A DNA stretch of 35,956 nucleotides from CG2-30-68-42 sp037440385 (GTDB lineage Bacteria; Pseudomonadota; Gammaproteobacteria; Burkholderiales; Rhodocyclaceae): positions 1 through 35,956 of the forward strand of contig JBBIUI010000013.1 in assembly GCA_037440385.1 (NCBI GenBank), given 5' to 3'. Both the position numbers and the translations under genes were made by a program. The notes beneath the pieces were generated by a model, which did not search any database, was not told where the DNA came from, and was given only the letters and a program-made list of their open reading frames with translations. Numbering within the stretch: position 1 is the first letter of the stretch; every line of letters begins with the position of its first letter. Below, piece after piece: positions 17,626 to 26,033 of this stretch.

Positions 17626-18447
17626 TCAACCGCGGCCCAGGATCACCTCGAGCACGAAACGGCTGCCCACGTAGGCGAGCAACAAGGCGCTGAATCCGGC
17701 GAGCGTCCATTTGAGCGCGGTGCGCCCACGCCAGCCGCGAACGAACCTCCCCGTCAGCAGACCGGCGAAGATGATCCAGGAGACGAACGCGAACACCGTC
17801 TTGTGATCGAACTGCACCGGCCTGCCGAACACCTCCTCCGAGAACAGGACGCCGGATCCCAGCGTCAGCGTCAGCAGGGCGAACCCGATCCCGATGAGCC
17901 GGAACAGCAGCGTTTCCATCGTCAGCAACGGAGGCAGATTGGCGAGGGCGCGCGACAGGCGTCCCTTGTGCAATCGTCTTTCGGCGACCGCCATCAGCGC
18001 GGCGTGCATGGCGGCGAGCGTAAACAATCCGTAGGCGAACATCGCCACCAGGAAATGCGCGCGAAACAACGGCAATGCCGCCCGGGTGAGCTCGTGCTGG
18101 GCGGGGAAGGCGATCGGCAGCAGTGCGGCGAGCGCCGCCGCAGGCAGCACCATCATCTGCAGGCCTTCGGTTCGCGCGAACCAGCTCTGGATCCAGTAGA
18201 AGACCAGTGCGAGCCACAGCACCAGCGCGACCGCGAGCCCGAACCCGAATTGCATGTACGGTCCGGGGAACAACTCGCCGAACAGACCGAAGCCGTGGAC
18301 GGTGAGACCCGCAGACAGCACCAGCCTTTCCCAGGCTCGGGTGCCGCGCGAAGGCATCGCCGGATCGCGCCAGCGACTGCGCCAGAAATGCACACCGAGC
18401 AGGCCGTAAAGGGTGGCGGGAACGACTTGAAGTAGAATCGTCGGCAT
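17626..18447 (-). CDS. CcsA/YpjD-like cytochrome c assembly-family membrane protein
   Basis: A 273-residue protein with about eight hydrophobic segments. The conserved core includes LFRAHFLVAMFAYGLFTLAA with a His in RAHF, and later FGRPVQFDHKTVFAFVSW with a His in FDHK. This pattern corresponds to the heme-handling histidines of the CcsA/CcmC superfamily. In proteobacteria this YpjD-like gene is regularly divergent from ffh, as here. It lacks the full WWD-rich loop of true CcsA and ResC, so a direct role in cytochrome c maturation is uncertain. The ATG at 18447 has no leader with a ribosome site; a minus-strand TAGAAT at 18459-18454 would give a nearly leaderless mRNA. Confidence 0.85.
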   Translation of the reverse strand: MPTILLQVVPATLYGLLGVHFWRSRWRDPAMPSRGTRAWERLVLSAGLTVHGFGLFGELFPGPYMQFGFGLAVALVLWLALVFYWIQSWFARTEGLQMMVLPAAALAALLPIAFPAQHELTRAALPLFRAHFLVAMFAYGLFTLAAMHAALMAVAERRLHKGRLSRALANLPPLLTMETLLFRLIGIGFALLTLTLGSGVLFSEEVFGRPVQFDHKTVFAFVSWIIFAGLLTGRFVRGWRGRTALKWTLAGFSALLLAYVGSRFVLEVILGRG

Positions 18448-18460
18448 TCGGAAATTCTAC
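18432..18460. promoter_or_regulatory. inverted TAGAAT -10-like elements between ccsA-like gene and ffh
   Basis: GTAGAAT (18432-18438) and ATTCTAC (18454-18460) form a 7-bp inverted repeat with a 15-bp spacer. The left one is a plus-strand -10 for ffh, the right one a minus-strand -10 for the CcsA-like gene. Neither has a convincing -35. It may instead be a regulator site. Confidence 0.4.
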
Positions 18461-18474
18461 TCTAGCGGTCTCGA

Positions 18475-19827
18475 ATGTTCGACAACCTCACTGAGCGGCT
18501 CGCGCGGGTCGTCAAGACGCTGCGCGGTCAGGCTCGTCTGACGGACGAGAATATCGCTCAGGCATTGCGCGAGGTTCGCATGGCGCTGCTCGAGGCCGAT
18601 GTCGCCCTGCCGGTGGTCAAGGACTTCATCGCGCACGTGCGCGAGAAGGCGCAGGGGCAGGAGGTCGTCGGCAGCCTCACGCCGGGCCAGGCGCTCGTGG
18701 GCGTCGTTCACCGCGAACTGGCCGAGCTGATGGGTGGCCGTCACACCGGACTCGATCTGGCCGTGCAGCCGCCGGCCGTCATCCTGATGGCGGGGCTGCA
18801 GGGGGCGGGCAAGACGACGACGGTGGGAAAGCTCGGCGTGTCGCTCCGGGAGCGTGGCAGGAAGAAGGTGCTGGCGGTGAGCACCGATGTCTATCGACCG
18901 GCCGCGATCGAACAGCTTCGGCTGGTGGCCAGCCAGGCCGGGATCGATTTCTTCCCGTCGCAGGCCGGGGAACGAGCCGGCGCGATCGCCGCTGCGGCGC
19001 TCGATCATGCGAGGAGCCATTATTACGATGTCCTGCTGGTCGACACGGCCGGCCGGTTGCATATCGACGAGCCGATGATGCGCGAAATCGTCGAACTGCA
19101 CGCAACGCTCAAACCGGTCGAGACCCTGTTCGTCGTCGACGCGATGCAGGGTCAGGATGCGGTCAATACCGCGCGGGCCTTCAACGAGGCACTGCCGCTG
19201 ACCGGCATCATCCTGACCAAGCTCGACGGCGATGCGCGCGGTGGTGCGGCGCTATCGGTGCGACAGGTCACCGGCAAGCCGCTGAAGTTCGCCGGTACCG
19301 GCGAGAAGCTCGACGCACTGGAGGAGTTCCACCCGCAGAGGATGGCGGCGCGCATTCTCGGCATGGGCGACATCCTCGGGCTGGTCGAGGAGGCGCGCAA
19401 GAGCGTGGATCAGGACAAGGCGCGGGAGTTTGCGCGCAAGGTCAAGACCGGCAAGAAGTTCGACCTCGACGACTTCAAGGAGCAGATGAGCCAGATGCGC
19501 AAGATGGGCGGTTTGTCTGCGATGCTCGACAAACTGCCGGCGCAGTTCGGGCAGCTGGCACAACGGGCGGGGGGCGCGATCGACGATCGGGCCATACGGC
19601 GCATCGAAGGCATCATCGACTCGATGACTCCGCATGAGCGCGCCAAGTCCGAACTGATCAAGGCGAGCCGGAAGCGGCGTATCGCAGCAGGCGCCGGTGT
19701 CAGCGTTCAGGAGGTCAATCGCCTGCTCAACCAGTTCGAGCAGGCGCAGAAGGTCATGAAGCAGTTCTCCCGCGGCGGCCTGCAGAAGATGATGCGCGGC
19801 ATGAAGGGCTTGTTGCCGGGGATGTGA
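18475..19827 (+). CDS. ffh: signal recognition particle protein Ffh (SRP54)
   Basis: GTPase that binds signal sequences of nascent membrane proteins with 4.5S RNA and delivers them to FtsY. The protein has 450 residues. The N domain starts MFDNLTERLARVVKTLRGQA. The G domain carries GLQGAGKTTTVGKL (G1), DTAGRLHID (G3) and TKLDGDARGGAALS (G4 and following). The Met-rich M domain runs from about residue 330, including QMSQMRKMGG, and ends MMRGMKGLLPGM. Length and domains are normal. Confidence 0.98.
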   Translation: MFDNLTERLARVVKTLRGQARLTDENIAQALREVRMALLEADVALPVVKDFIAHVREKAQGQEVVGSLTPGQALVGVVHRELAELMGGRHTGLDLAVQPPAVILMAGLQGAGKTTTVGKLGVSLRERGRKKVLAVSTDVYRPAAIEQLRLVASQAGIDFFPSQAGERAGAIAAAALDHARSHYYDVLLVDTAGRLHIDEPMMREIVELHATLKPVETLFVVDAMQGQDAVNTARAFNEALPLTGIILTKLDGDARGGAALSVRQVTGKPLKFAGTGEKLDALEEFHPQRMAARILGMGDILGLVEEARKSVDQDKAREFARKVKTGKKFDLDDFKEQMSQMRKMGGLSAMLDKLPAQFGQLAQRAGGAIDDRAIRRIEGIIDSMTPHERAKSELIKASRKRRIAAGAGVSVQEVNRLLNQFEQAQKVMKQFSRGGLQKMMRGMKGLLPGM

Positions 19828-19876
19828 CGATGCCGCGCGGGTACCGGCTCGGGCAACGCGGTCGCCCGCTCGCCGC

Positions 19877-20494
19877 TCAGCGCTGCGCCAGCTTCTGCGC
19901 CGTGTAGCGCCATTGGCGCTCCCATGCGGCGCGGACCATGTCGGGATATTCCGGCTGGCCCATGCTGCCGTTGTAGCGGCCGAGCGCGCGGAACAGGTCG
20001 CCCTTCTCGATGTCCAGGTAGTGGCGCAGGATCGTGCAGCCATAGCGCAGGTTGGTGCGCAGATGGAACAGGTTGTCATCCCTGCGGCCGATCAGCTTGA
20101 CCCAGAACGGCATCACCTGCATGTAACCGCGCGCTCCCGAACGCGAGATCGCGTACTTGCGGAAATTGCTCTCGACCTGTATCAGCCCGAGCACGAGCTG
20201 CGGATCGAGACCGGCGCGGGTGGCCTCGTAATGGACGGTCTTCAGCAATTCGAGCCGGTACCGGCGATCGGGAATGCGTGATTCGAGCCGGCGCGACATC
20301 TCCGCGATCCAGGCGATCTTTTCCTCGACGCTCGGGAATGTCGGCTCGGGAGACGCGCGGTCGGAGATGGCGGCATGCAACGCTGCCTGCACGCTGGCGG
20401 CAAGCGGCTCGTATCGCTGCGCGCCCGCCCACGCATTCGCGCATCCGAGCAGCAGCAACACGCATGCCGCGACCTTCATTGGCGTGACCTTCAT
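19877..20494 (-). CDS. lytic transglycosylase (SLT domain)
   Basis: Peptidoglycan-cleaving enzyme of 205 residues. The signal sequence VAACVLLLLGCANAWAGA contains a Cys after LLLLG that might be a lipobox, or it is cut after AWA. The catalytic domain has GLIQVESNFRKYAISRSGAR with the catalytic Glu in the ES motif, then GYMQVMPFW, then the YNGS motif in GRYNGSMGQPEYP. The first ATG (20494) overlaps the proS stop as ATGA. A second in-frame ATG (20479) follows after a 15-bp tandem duplication and would give a normal signal peptide, so either may be used. It is downstream of proS in one transcript. Confidence 0.92.
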   Translation of the reverse strand: MKVTPMKVAACVLLLLGCANAWAGAQRYEPLAASVQAALHAAISDRASPEPTFPSVEEKIAWIAEMSRRLESRIPDRRYRLELLKTVHYEATRAGLDPQLVLGLIQVESNFRKYAISRSGARGYMQVMPFWVKLIGRRDDNLFHLRTNLRYGCTILRHYLDIEKGDLFRALGRYNGSMGQPEYPDMVRAAWERQWRYTAQKLAQR

Positions 20495-20501
20495 TGGCGT
20501 G
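20472..20501. repeat. 15-bp tandem duplication across the proS stop / transglycosylase start
   Basis: The unit ACCTTCATTGGCGTG occurs twice in a row (20472-20486, 20487-20501). It contains the overlapping stop codon of proS and start codon of the transglycosylase. The result is two successive ATGs in the downstream gene (MKVTPMKV). Confidence 0.95.
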
Positions 20502-22191
20502 ACAATGTGAATTGCGCGATCTCGCCCAGTGCGACCCGCTGTGCCGTGGGGTCGCGCCGCCCCTGGTATTCTGCCACGCCTTCGCGCAGCCCCCGCTCCC
20601 CGATCACGATGCGGCGCGCAATGCCGATCAGTTCAGCGTCGGCAAACAGGACCCCCGGCCGTTCGTCGCGGTCGTCGAGCAGGACGTCCGCTCCCATGCT
20701 CGACAGGGATTCGTACAATCGGTCCGCCTCGCTTCGCACCGCGACGCTCTTGTGGTAGCCGACGGGCACGATCGCGACGTCGAACGGCGCAATCGGCTGC
20801 GGGAAGATGATTCCGCGCTCATCGCAGTTCTGTTCGATCGCCGCCCCCACGATGCGGCTGACCCCGATGCCGTAGCAGCCCATTTCCATGGGCCGTTCGC
20901 GACCGGACTCGTCGAGGAAAGTCGCCTTCATGGATTCGGCATAACGGGTGCGCAACTGGAAGATGTGGCCGACCTCGATCCCCCGCAGGATTTCCAGCGT
21001 TCCCGCACCGTCCGGGCTCGGATCGCCGGCAACGACGTTGCGAAGGTCGAACACATGCGCCGGCTCCGCGAGATCGCGTCCCCAGTTGACGCCGGTCAGG
21101 TGGTAGCCGGGTTCGTTCGCGCCGCACACGAAGTCGCTCATCCGGGAAACCGTCCGGTCCGCGATCACCGAAACCGCCGCACCGACCGGGCCGATGTACC
21201 CGGGGCGGCAGCCGAGATGGCGTTCGATTTCCTCGTCGGTCGCAAATCGGAACGGCGACAGGAACGGTATTTTGGCGACCTTGATTTCATTGAGGGTGTG
21301 ATCCCCGCGCAGCAGCAGCAGATGGAAGTCCTCATCGTGCATGATCGCGATGGCTTTCACCGTCCGGCTCGTCGCGATCCCCAGAAACTCGGCCACCTCC
21401 TCGCAGCGGGTCTTGCCCGGTGTGGCCGTCCTGACCATCGGCTCGCGCGCACCGGCGCGGGCGAGCGCCGGCGCGACGGCTTCGGCAAGCTCGACGTTTG
21501 CCGCGTACTCGGAACCGGGGCAGAACGCGATCGCATCCTCGCCGGAGTCGGCCAGCACGTGGAACTCGTGGGATCCCGTTCCACCGATCGCGCCGGTATC
21601 CGCGGCCACGGCGCGGAAGCGCAGGCCGAGCCGCGTGAAGATGCGCGAGTAGGTGTCGTACATGTTCCGGTATTCGCGCTGGAGGTCTTCGAAATCCGCA
21701 TGGAAGGAATATCCATCCTTCATCAGGAATTCGCGCCCGCGCATGACGCCGAAGCGCGGCCGGATCTCGTCCCGGAACTTGGTCTGGATCTGGTAGAAGT
21801 GTCGGGGTAGTTGCCGGTAGCTGCGAATCTCGCGGCGCACGATGTCGGTGATGACCTCTTCATGGGTCGGTCCGAAACAGAACTCGCGCTGATGCCGGTC
21901 GCGGATACGCAACAGTTCCGGCCCGTACTTCTGCCAGCGGCCGGATTCCTGCCACAGTTCGGCGGGTTGCACGGCAGGCATCGACAGCTCCAGGGCGCCG
22001 GCACGGTTCATCTCCTCGCGTATGATGTTCTCGACCTTGCGCAGCACGCGCAACCCGAGTGGCATCCAACTGTAGATTCCTCCCGCGACCCGCTTCACCA
22101 GGCCCGCGCGGATCATCAGCTTGTGACTGATGATCTCGGCGTCCGAGGGCGCTTCCTTGAGTGTCGACAAATGAAATCGTGAAGCTCGCAT
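20491..22191 (-). CDS. proS: prolyl-tRNA synthetase (bacterial type, with editing domain)
   Basis: Class II synthetase of 566 residues. It begins MRASRFHLSTLKEAPSDAEI, the normal bacterial start, so the start is set at ATG 22191 and not further upstream. Motif 2 is in YQIQTKFRDEIRPRFGVMRG with REFLMKDGYSFH following, and motif 3 is GCYGIGVSRIVGAAIEQ. The INS editing domain (removal of Ala-tRNA-Pro) lies between about residues 220 and 400. The C-terminal anticodon domain is complete. A minus-strand TAGAAT at 22226-22221 may be the -10. It is divergent from rppH, an arrangement common in proteobacteria. Confidence 0.97.
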   Translation of the reverse strand: MRASRFHLSTLKEAPSDAEIISHKLMIRAGLVKRVAGGIYSWMPLGLRVLRKVENIIREEMNRAGALELSMPAVQPAELWQESGRWQKYGPELLRIRDRHQREFCFGPTHEEVITDIVRREIRSYRQLPRHFYQIQTKFRDEIRPRFGVMRGREFLMKDGYSFHADFEDLQREYRNMYDTYSRIFTRLGLRFRAVAADTGAIGGTGSHEFHVLADSGEDAIAFCPGSEYAANVELAEAVAPALARAGAREPMVRTATPGKTRCEEVAEFLGIATSRTVKAIAIMHDEDFHLLLLRGDHTLNEIKVAKIPFLSPFRFATDEEIERHLGCRPGYIGPVGAAVSVIADRTVSRMSDFVCGANEPGYHLTGVNWGRDLAEPAHVFDLRNVVAGDPSPDGAGTLEILRGIEVGHIFQLRTRYAESMKATFLDESGRERPMEMGCYGIGVSRIVGAAIEQNCDERGIIFPQPIAPFDVAIVPVGYHKSVAVRSEADRLYESLSSMGADVLLDDRDERPGVLFADAELIGIARRIVIGERGLREGVAEYQGRRDPTAQRVALGEIAQFTLSRQ

Positions 22192-22365
22192 GGATGGCCG
22201 GCAGGAATGAAGTCCGCGCAATTCTACTTCACTCCTCTGGCTGCTACGCCATGGCTGACGGGTCGCGGTCGGCGCCGGCCAAGGGAAAGTGCTCCGGGAA
22301 TACGGCTGCGAGGTGCGTCGAGTTCCGCCGAGTTCCGTGCGGTGCGACCCATCCGGGCGGTGCGC

Positions 22366-22394
22366 TTAACATTGCGTGCGAATTGTGGAAGAAT
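22366..22394 (+). promoter_or_regulatory. sigma-70-type promoter for rppH
   Basis: TTAACA (22366-22371) and AAGAAT (22389-22394) are 17 bp apart, with the predicted start ~24 bp before the rppH ATG. The rest of the proS-rppH gap (22192-22365) shows only a short direct repeat CGAGTTCCG (around 22319-22336). Confidence 0.55.
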
Positions 22395-22424
22395 CGGTCA
22401 AGATCAATTTCACCTGGTTGGCTC

Positions 22425-22991
22425 ATGCTCGATCGTGACGGCTATCGCCCGAACGTCGGCATCGTTCTGGTCAACGGCAGGGGCGAGGTCTTCTGGGCAA
22501 AACGGGTTCGCGAGCACGCCTGGCAGTTTCCGCAAGGCGGCATCAACCATGGGGAGTCTCCGGTTGAGGCGATGTACCGCGAGCTGCATGAAGAAATCGG
22601 CTTGCGGCCGGAACATGTGCGGATCCTCGGGCGCACCCGCGATTGGCTGCGCTACGACGTGCCGAGGCAGTGGCTGCGGCGCGAATGGCGTAGCAACTAT
22701 CGCGGGCAGAAGCAGATCTGGTTCCTGCTGCGCCTGGTCGGGCGCGAATGCGACGTATGCCTGCGCGCCAGCGACCATCCGGAATTCGACGCCTGGCGTT
22801 GGGCGGCATACTGGGCGCCGCTCGAATCGGTGATCGAGTTCAAGCGCGAGGTGTATCGGCGAGCGCTCGGCGAACTCGAGCGGCTGGTTGCCGGTCACGC
22901 GCGCGATGCATCGGGTTCACCGCCGCAGTCCGACCTCGAGCCCATCGACGATTGCCGTCCGACGCGAGTTCGTGGCGCGCGCCGGCATTGA
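22425..22991 (+). CDS. rppH: RNA 5'-pyrophosphohydrolase RppH
   Basis: Nudix hydrolase that converts 5'-triphosphate mRNA ends to monophosphate and so starts RNase E decay. The N-terminus MLDRDGYRPNVGIVLVN and WQFPQGGI are RppH signatures. The Nudix box is at residues 38-60: GGINHGESPVEAMYREL then HEEIGL. The protein has 188 residues; the last ~25 (DASGSPPQSDLEPIDD onward) look unstructured. The start at ATG 22425 follows the family, although the ribosome site is poor. Confidence 0.95.
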   Translation: MLDRDGYRPNVGIVLVNGRGEVFWAKRVREHAWQFPQGGINHGESPVEAMYRELHEEIGLRPEHVRILGRTRDWLRYDVPRQWLRREWRSNYRGQKQIWFLLRLVGRECDVCLRASDHPEFDAWRWAAYWAPLESVIEFKREVYRRALGELERLVAGHARDASGSPPQSDLEPIDDCRPTRVRGARRH

Positions 22992-23015
22992 GTTGCGCGC
23001 TTCGACGGTCCGAGG

Positions 23016-23044
23016 TTGACGAGCGAGGTCCGTTTATTTAAACT
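23016..23044 (+). promoter_or_regulatory. sigma-70-type promoter of the rubrerythrin cluster
   Basis: TTGACG (23016-23021) and TAAACT (23039-23044) have an optimal 17-bp spacer, predicting transcription start at about 23051, exactly where the inverted repeat at 23051-23073 begins. Confidence 0.7.
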
Positions 23045-23050
23045 TGATCT

Positions 23051-23073
23051 AAATTCGCACCCCGAGCGAATTT
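23051..23073. promoter_or_regulatory. candidate repressor operator, AAATTCG-N9-CGAATTT
   Basis: A perfect 7-bp inverted repeat (23051-23057, 23067-23073) sits on the predicted transcription start of the rubrerythrin gene, where a bound dimer would block initiation. Such AT-rich dyads are typical of redox- or iron-responsive repressors, but the regulator cannot be named. Confidence 0.5.
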
Positions 23074-23101
23074 CCCGAGTGTGTTCAGAAAGGAGACAAC
23101 C

Positions 23102-23521
23102 ATGCAATTGAAGGGATCGAAGACCGAAGGAAACCTGAAGGCGGCGTTCGCAGGCGAGTCGCAGGCGAACCGGCGTTACCTGTATTTTGCGGCGAAGGCC
23201 GACGTGGAGGGTCAGAACGACGTGTCGGCGGTATTCCGCTCGACCGCGGAAGGCGAAACCGGACATGCCCACGGCCACCTGGAGTATCTGGAAGCCGTCG
23301 GAGATCCTGCCACCGGGTTGCCGATCGGCCGCACGCGTGACAACCTGGCTTCGGCAGTCGCGGGAGAGACCCACGAGTACACCGACATGTACCCGGGCAT
23401 GGCGAAAGTCGCCCGCGAAGAGGGATTCGAAGAAATCGCGGACTGGTTCGAAACGCTGGCCAAGGCCGAGCGTTCGCATGCGAACCGGTTCAAGAAGGCG
23501 CTCGACAATCTTTCCGACTGA
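23102..23521 (+). CDS. rubrerythrin (ferritin-like domain only)
   Basis: Diiron peroxidase-type protein of 139 residues. The four-helix bundle carries the metal-binding Glu/His motifs in AAFAGESQANRRYLYFA, ETGHAHGHLEYL, AGETHEYTDMYPGM and KAERSHANRF. The C-terminal rubredoxin domain of classical rubrerythrins is missing, so another protein must give the electrons; the Fe-S protein that follows is a plausible donor (inference). The ATG 23102 has a strong ribosome site (AAAGGAGAC). A terminator lies 24 bp downstream, so expression of the next genes would depend on read-through or their own promoter. Confidence 0.93.
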   Translation: MQLKGSKTEGNLKAAFAGESQANRRYLYFAAKADVEGQNDVSAVFRSTAEGETGHAHGHLEYLEAVGDPATGLPIGRTRDNLASAVAGETHEYTDMYPGMAKVAREEGFEEIADWFETLAKAERSHANRFKKALDNLSD

Positions 23522-23544
23522 GCGGCGCTGGATCGATCGGGCGA

Positions 23545-23570
23545 GGCGCGGTGTCCCCGCGCCTTTTTTT
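23545..23570 (+). terminator. intrinsic terminator after rubrerythrin
   Basis: Stem GGCGCGG / CCGCGCC (23545-23551 with 23557-23563), 5-base loop, followed by seven T. It may attenuate rather than stop transcription into the Fe-S gene that starts 35 bp later. Confidence 0.9.
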
Positions 23571-23604
23571 CCGGGTTCGGCTTTTCGAGACGGAGGCAGG
23601 AAGC

Positions 23605-24945
23605 GTGCGCGAGGGCAGTCTGGAGGCACCGAAGCGTCATCCGGTCGATTGGAAACGGCCCGAGTATTACGACGAGCAGAAGCTGTTTCCGGAGCTGCAT
23701 CGGGTGTTCGACATCTGTCATGGATGCCGCCGCTGCGTCAATCTGTGTACCGCGTTCCCGAGGCTGTTCGATCTCATCGATGAGGGCCCATCGGGAGAGC
23801 TCGACGCCGTCGCTCGTGAGCGCTACTGGGAGGTGGTCGATCGGTGCTATCTGTGCGATCTGTGCTTCATGACCAAGTGCCCGTACGTTCCGCCGCACGA
23901 ATGGAACGTCGACTTTCCGCATCTGATGCTGCGCGCGAAGGCCGTCAAATTCAAAAAGGGTGCGACGCGTTTCCGCGACCGGTTGCTGACCAGTACCGAT
24001 GCCATCGGTCGGCTGGCGGCGATTCCGGTCGTCGCGCAGGCCGTCAACGCAGTCAACGCCAACGGTCCGGCGAGATCGCTGATGCAGACGGTGCTCGGCA
24101 TACATCGCAGCCGCAAGCTGCCGCCCTATGCACCGGCGAAGTTCCGCTCGGCCAACAAGGCGAATGCGGGCTTCGCGGCCAGGTCCGGCGAACGTACGCC
24201 CGGTAAGGTGGCGTTGTTCGCCACCTGCTACATCACCTACAACGAACCGGGGATAGGGCGTGACCTGCTGCGCGTGCTGGAACACAACGAAATCCCGGTC
24301 GTCATGGCCCGCAAGGAGGCATGCTGCGGGATGCCGAAGCTGGAGCTGGGTGATCTCGATTCCGTGCAGCGGCTGAAGGAAGCCAACGTTCCGGGGCTGG
24401 CGCGATTCGCTCGCGACGGCTGCGCGATCCTCACGGCCATTCCCTCCTGCACGCTGATGTTCAAGCAGGAACTGCCCTTGCTGTTCCCGGAGGACGAGGA
24501 CGTGCTGGCCGTTGCCGAAGCCATCTACGATCCGTTCGAGTACCTGATCCTGCGCCACCGCGACGGACTGCTGAAGACGGATTTCGATCGTCCGCTGGGC
24601 CGGGTCAGCTATCACATCCCCTGCCACGCGCGGGTGCAGAACATCGGCCAGAAGACGCGCGAGCTGCTTCAGCTCGTGCCGGGAACGACGGTCAATACCG
24701 TCGAGCGTTGCGCAGGACACGATGGAACCTGGGGCGTCAAGCAGGAGTTTTTCGACCAGTCGATGAAGATCGGCAAGCCGGTTTTCAAGCTGATGGCGGC
24801 GGACGCACCGGATTTCCTCAGCTCCGACTGCCCGATCGCCGCGCGTCACATCGAGCAGGGAATCGGTGAGCCGTCCGCCGGCGGGGCTGCGGCGCGGCGC
24901 GCGCACCCGCTCAGCCTGCTTCGCATGGCTTACGGGCTCGATTAG
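23605..24945 (+). CDS. heterodisulfide reductase/GlpC-related Fe-S protein
   Basis: A 446-residue protein with two [4Fe-4S] motifs near the N-terminus: CHGCRRCVNLC and, about 45 residues later, CYLCDLCFMTKCP. Two CCG-type domains follow: EACCGMPKLELGD, and HIPCHARVQNIG with ERCAGHDGTWG. This layout matches GlpC/HdrD-like electron-transfer subunits. No flavin or membrane partner is next to it. With the rubrerythrin before and DUF3501 after, it forms a cluster known from many proteobacteria, probably handling peroxide or another small oxidant (inference). The start is GTG 23605, with a GGAGGCAGGA ribosome site; the frame is open further up, but only through the terminator. Confidence 0.9.
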   Translation: MREGSLEAPKRHPVDWKRPEYYDEQKLFPELHRVFDICHGCRRCVNLCTAFPRLFDLIDEGPSGELDAVARERYWEVVDRCYLCDLCFMTKCPYVPPHEWNVDFPHLMLRAKAVKFKKGATRFRDRLLTSTDAIGRLAAIPVVAQAVNAVNANGPARSLMQTVLGIHRSRKLPPYAPAKFRSANKANAGFAARSGERTPGKVALFATCYITYNEPGIGRDLLRVLEHNEIPVVMARKEACCGMPKLELGDLDSVQRLKEANVPGLARFARDGCAILTAIPSCTLMFKQELPLLFPEDEDVLAVAEAIYDPFEYLILRHRDGLLKTDFDRPLGRVSYHIPCHARVQNIGQKTRELLQLVPGTTVNTVERCAGHDGTWGVKQEFFDQSMKIGKPVFKLMAADAPDFLSSDCPIAARHIEQGIGEPSAGGAAARRAHPLSLLRMAYGLD

Positions 24946-24954
24946 GAGGAACGG

Positions 24955-25539
24955 ATGCCGCGCATCACCGCGGACAGCCTGTTGTCGCTCGAGGCGTACT
25001 CGAAACAGCGCGCACAATTTCGGGCAAAGGTGATTGCCCACAAGAAGAGCCGCACCGTGCGACTGGGAGATTGCGTCACGTTGATCTTCGAGGACGAACT
25101 GACGGTACGCTATCAGGTCCAGGAGATGCTGCGCGTCGAGCGGATCTTCGATGAAAAGGGCATACGCGACGAGCTCGACACGTACAACGCGCTCGTTCCG
25201 GACGGCCGCAATCTCAAGGCGACCATGATGATCGAGTATCCGGACCCGGCCGAGCGGCGGATCCGGCTCGGCAAGCTGATCGGGGTGGCGGACCGGGTCT
25301 GGATCCGGGTCGAGGGTTGTCCGCCGGCCTGGGCCATCGCCGACGAGGATCTCGATCGGGAGACGGAGGACAAGACGTCGTCCGTGCATTTTCTTCGCTT
25401 TGAACTGTCCGGCGCGATGCGGCGCGCCCTCCATGCGGGCGCCGCATTGTCGGTCGGTGTGGACCACCCCGAGTTTTCGCAGCGGATCGAGCCGATCGAC
25501 GCGGCCGTGCGCGATTCGCTGGCGAGCGATCTGGAATGA
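24955..25539 (+). CDS. DUF3501 family protein
   Basis: A 194-residue protein recognised as DUF3501 by its start (MPRITADSLLSLEAYSKQRA, then FRAKVIAHKKSRTVRLGD), by VQEMLRVERIFDEKGIRDEL and by SVHFLRFELS. It has no known function and no signal peptide. Its standard neighbours, rubrerythrin and the Fe-S protein, are upstream. The SD AGGAGGA overlaps the stop of the previous gene, so translation is probably coupled. The end overlaps the next gene as ATGA. Confidence 0.93.
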   Translation: MPRITADSLLSLEAYSKQRAQFRAKVIAHKKSRTVRLGDCVTLIFEDELTVRYQVQEMLRVERIFDEKGIRDELDTYNALVPDGRNLKATMMIEYPDPAERRIRLGKLIGVADRVWIRVEGCPPAWAIADEDLDRETEDKTSSVHFLRFELSGAMRRALHAGAALSVGVDHPEFSQRIEPIDAAVRDSLASDLE

Positions 25540-26033
25540 GAAGGTGGCTCGCGGCCGTCGCGGTGTCGTCGGCCTTCGGGGGATGGGTGCTTGCGGCGGA
25601 CGAGGACGGCGAACCGTGGCGCGAAACCCAGGTACCACCTCCCGCGTTCCCGTCGCCGGAGAACCTGATCGAATTTTCGGCCGGACCGGCCGCTACGGCC
25701 CGATTCATGATCGACGGATCGTCGCTTTCGGTCGGCGAGGACGGGGTGATACGGTTCGTTCTGGTCATCAGGACCGCCGGAGGTGCCACCAACGTGAGTT
25801 TCGACGGCATCCGTTGCGACACGCGCGAGCGCAGGGCGTATGCCTACGGCCGCGATGACCGGAGCTGGCACGCAGTAGCCGAGGCCCGTTGGGTTCCGGT
25901 GAACGCAGGCGGCTCGAACAGCCCGTATGCGGCCTTGTACCGCTATTATTTCTGCGCCGATGGCAGCGCCGTGCGGGACGCGGACGAAGCGAGGCGCTCG
26001 CTTTCGCGCAAGAACTTTTCTCCAGGATATTGA
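25536..26033 (+). CDS. CNP1-like exported protein
   Basis: A 165-residue protein with a signal peptide (RWLAAVAVSSAFGGWVLAAD). The mature part fits the CNP1-like family, found almost only in betaproteobacteria and named after a cryptic neisserial protein: LPPPAFPSPENLIEF-like opening, FVLVIRTAGGATNVSFDGIRC, and a late LYRYYFC, giving two cysteines that may form a disulfide. Its role is unknown. The ATG overlaps the DUF3501 stop by four bases, so it belongs to the rubrerythrin cluster. Confidence 0.88.
   Translation: MRRWLAAVAVSSAFGGWVLAADEDGEPWRETQVPPPAFPSPENLIEFSAGPAATARFMIDGSSLSVGEDGVIRFVLVIRTAGGATNVSFDGIRCDTRERRAYAYGRDDRSWHAVAEARWVPVNAGGSNSPYAALYRYYFCADGSAVRDADEARRSLSRKNFSPGY

Noticed and set aside
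23212..25638. An 808-codon minus-strand open frame
   Set aside because: It lies opposite three convincing plus-strand genes (rubrerythrin, Fe-S protein, DUF3501) and has low-complexity Arg/Leu/His composition, the usual shadow in GC-rich DNA.
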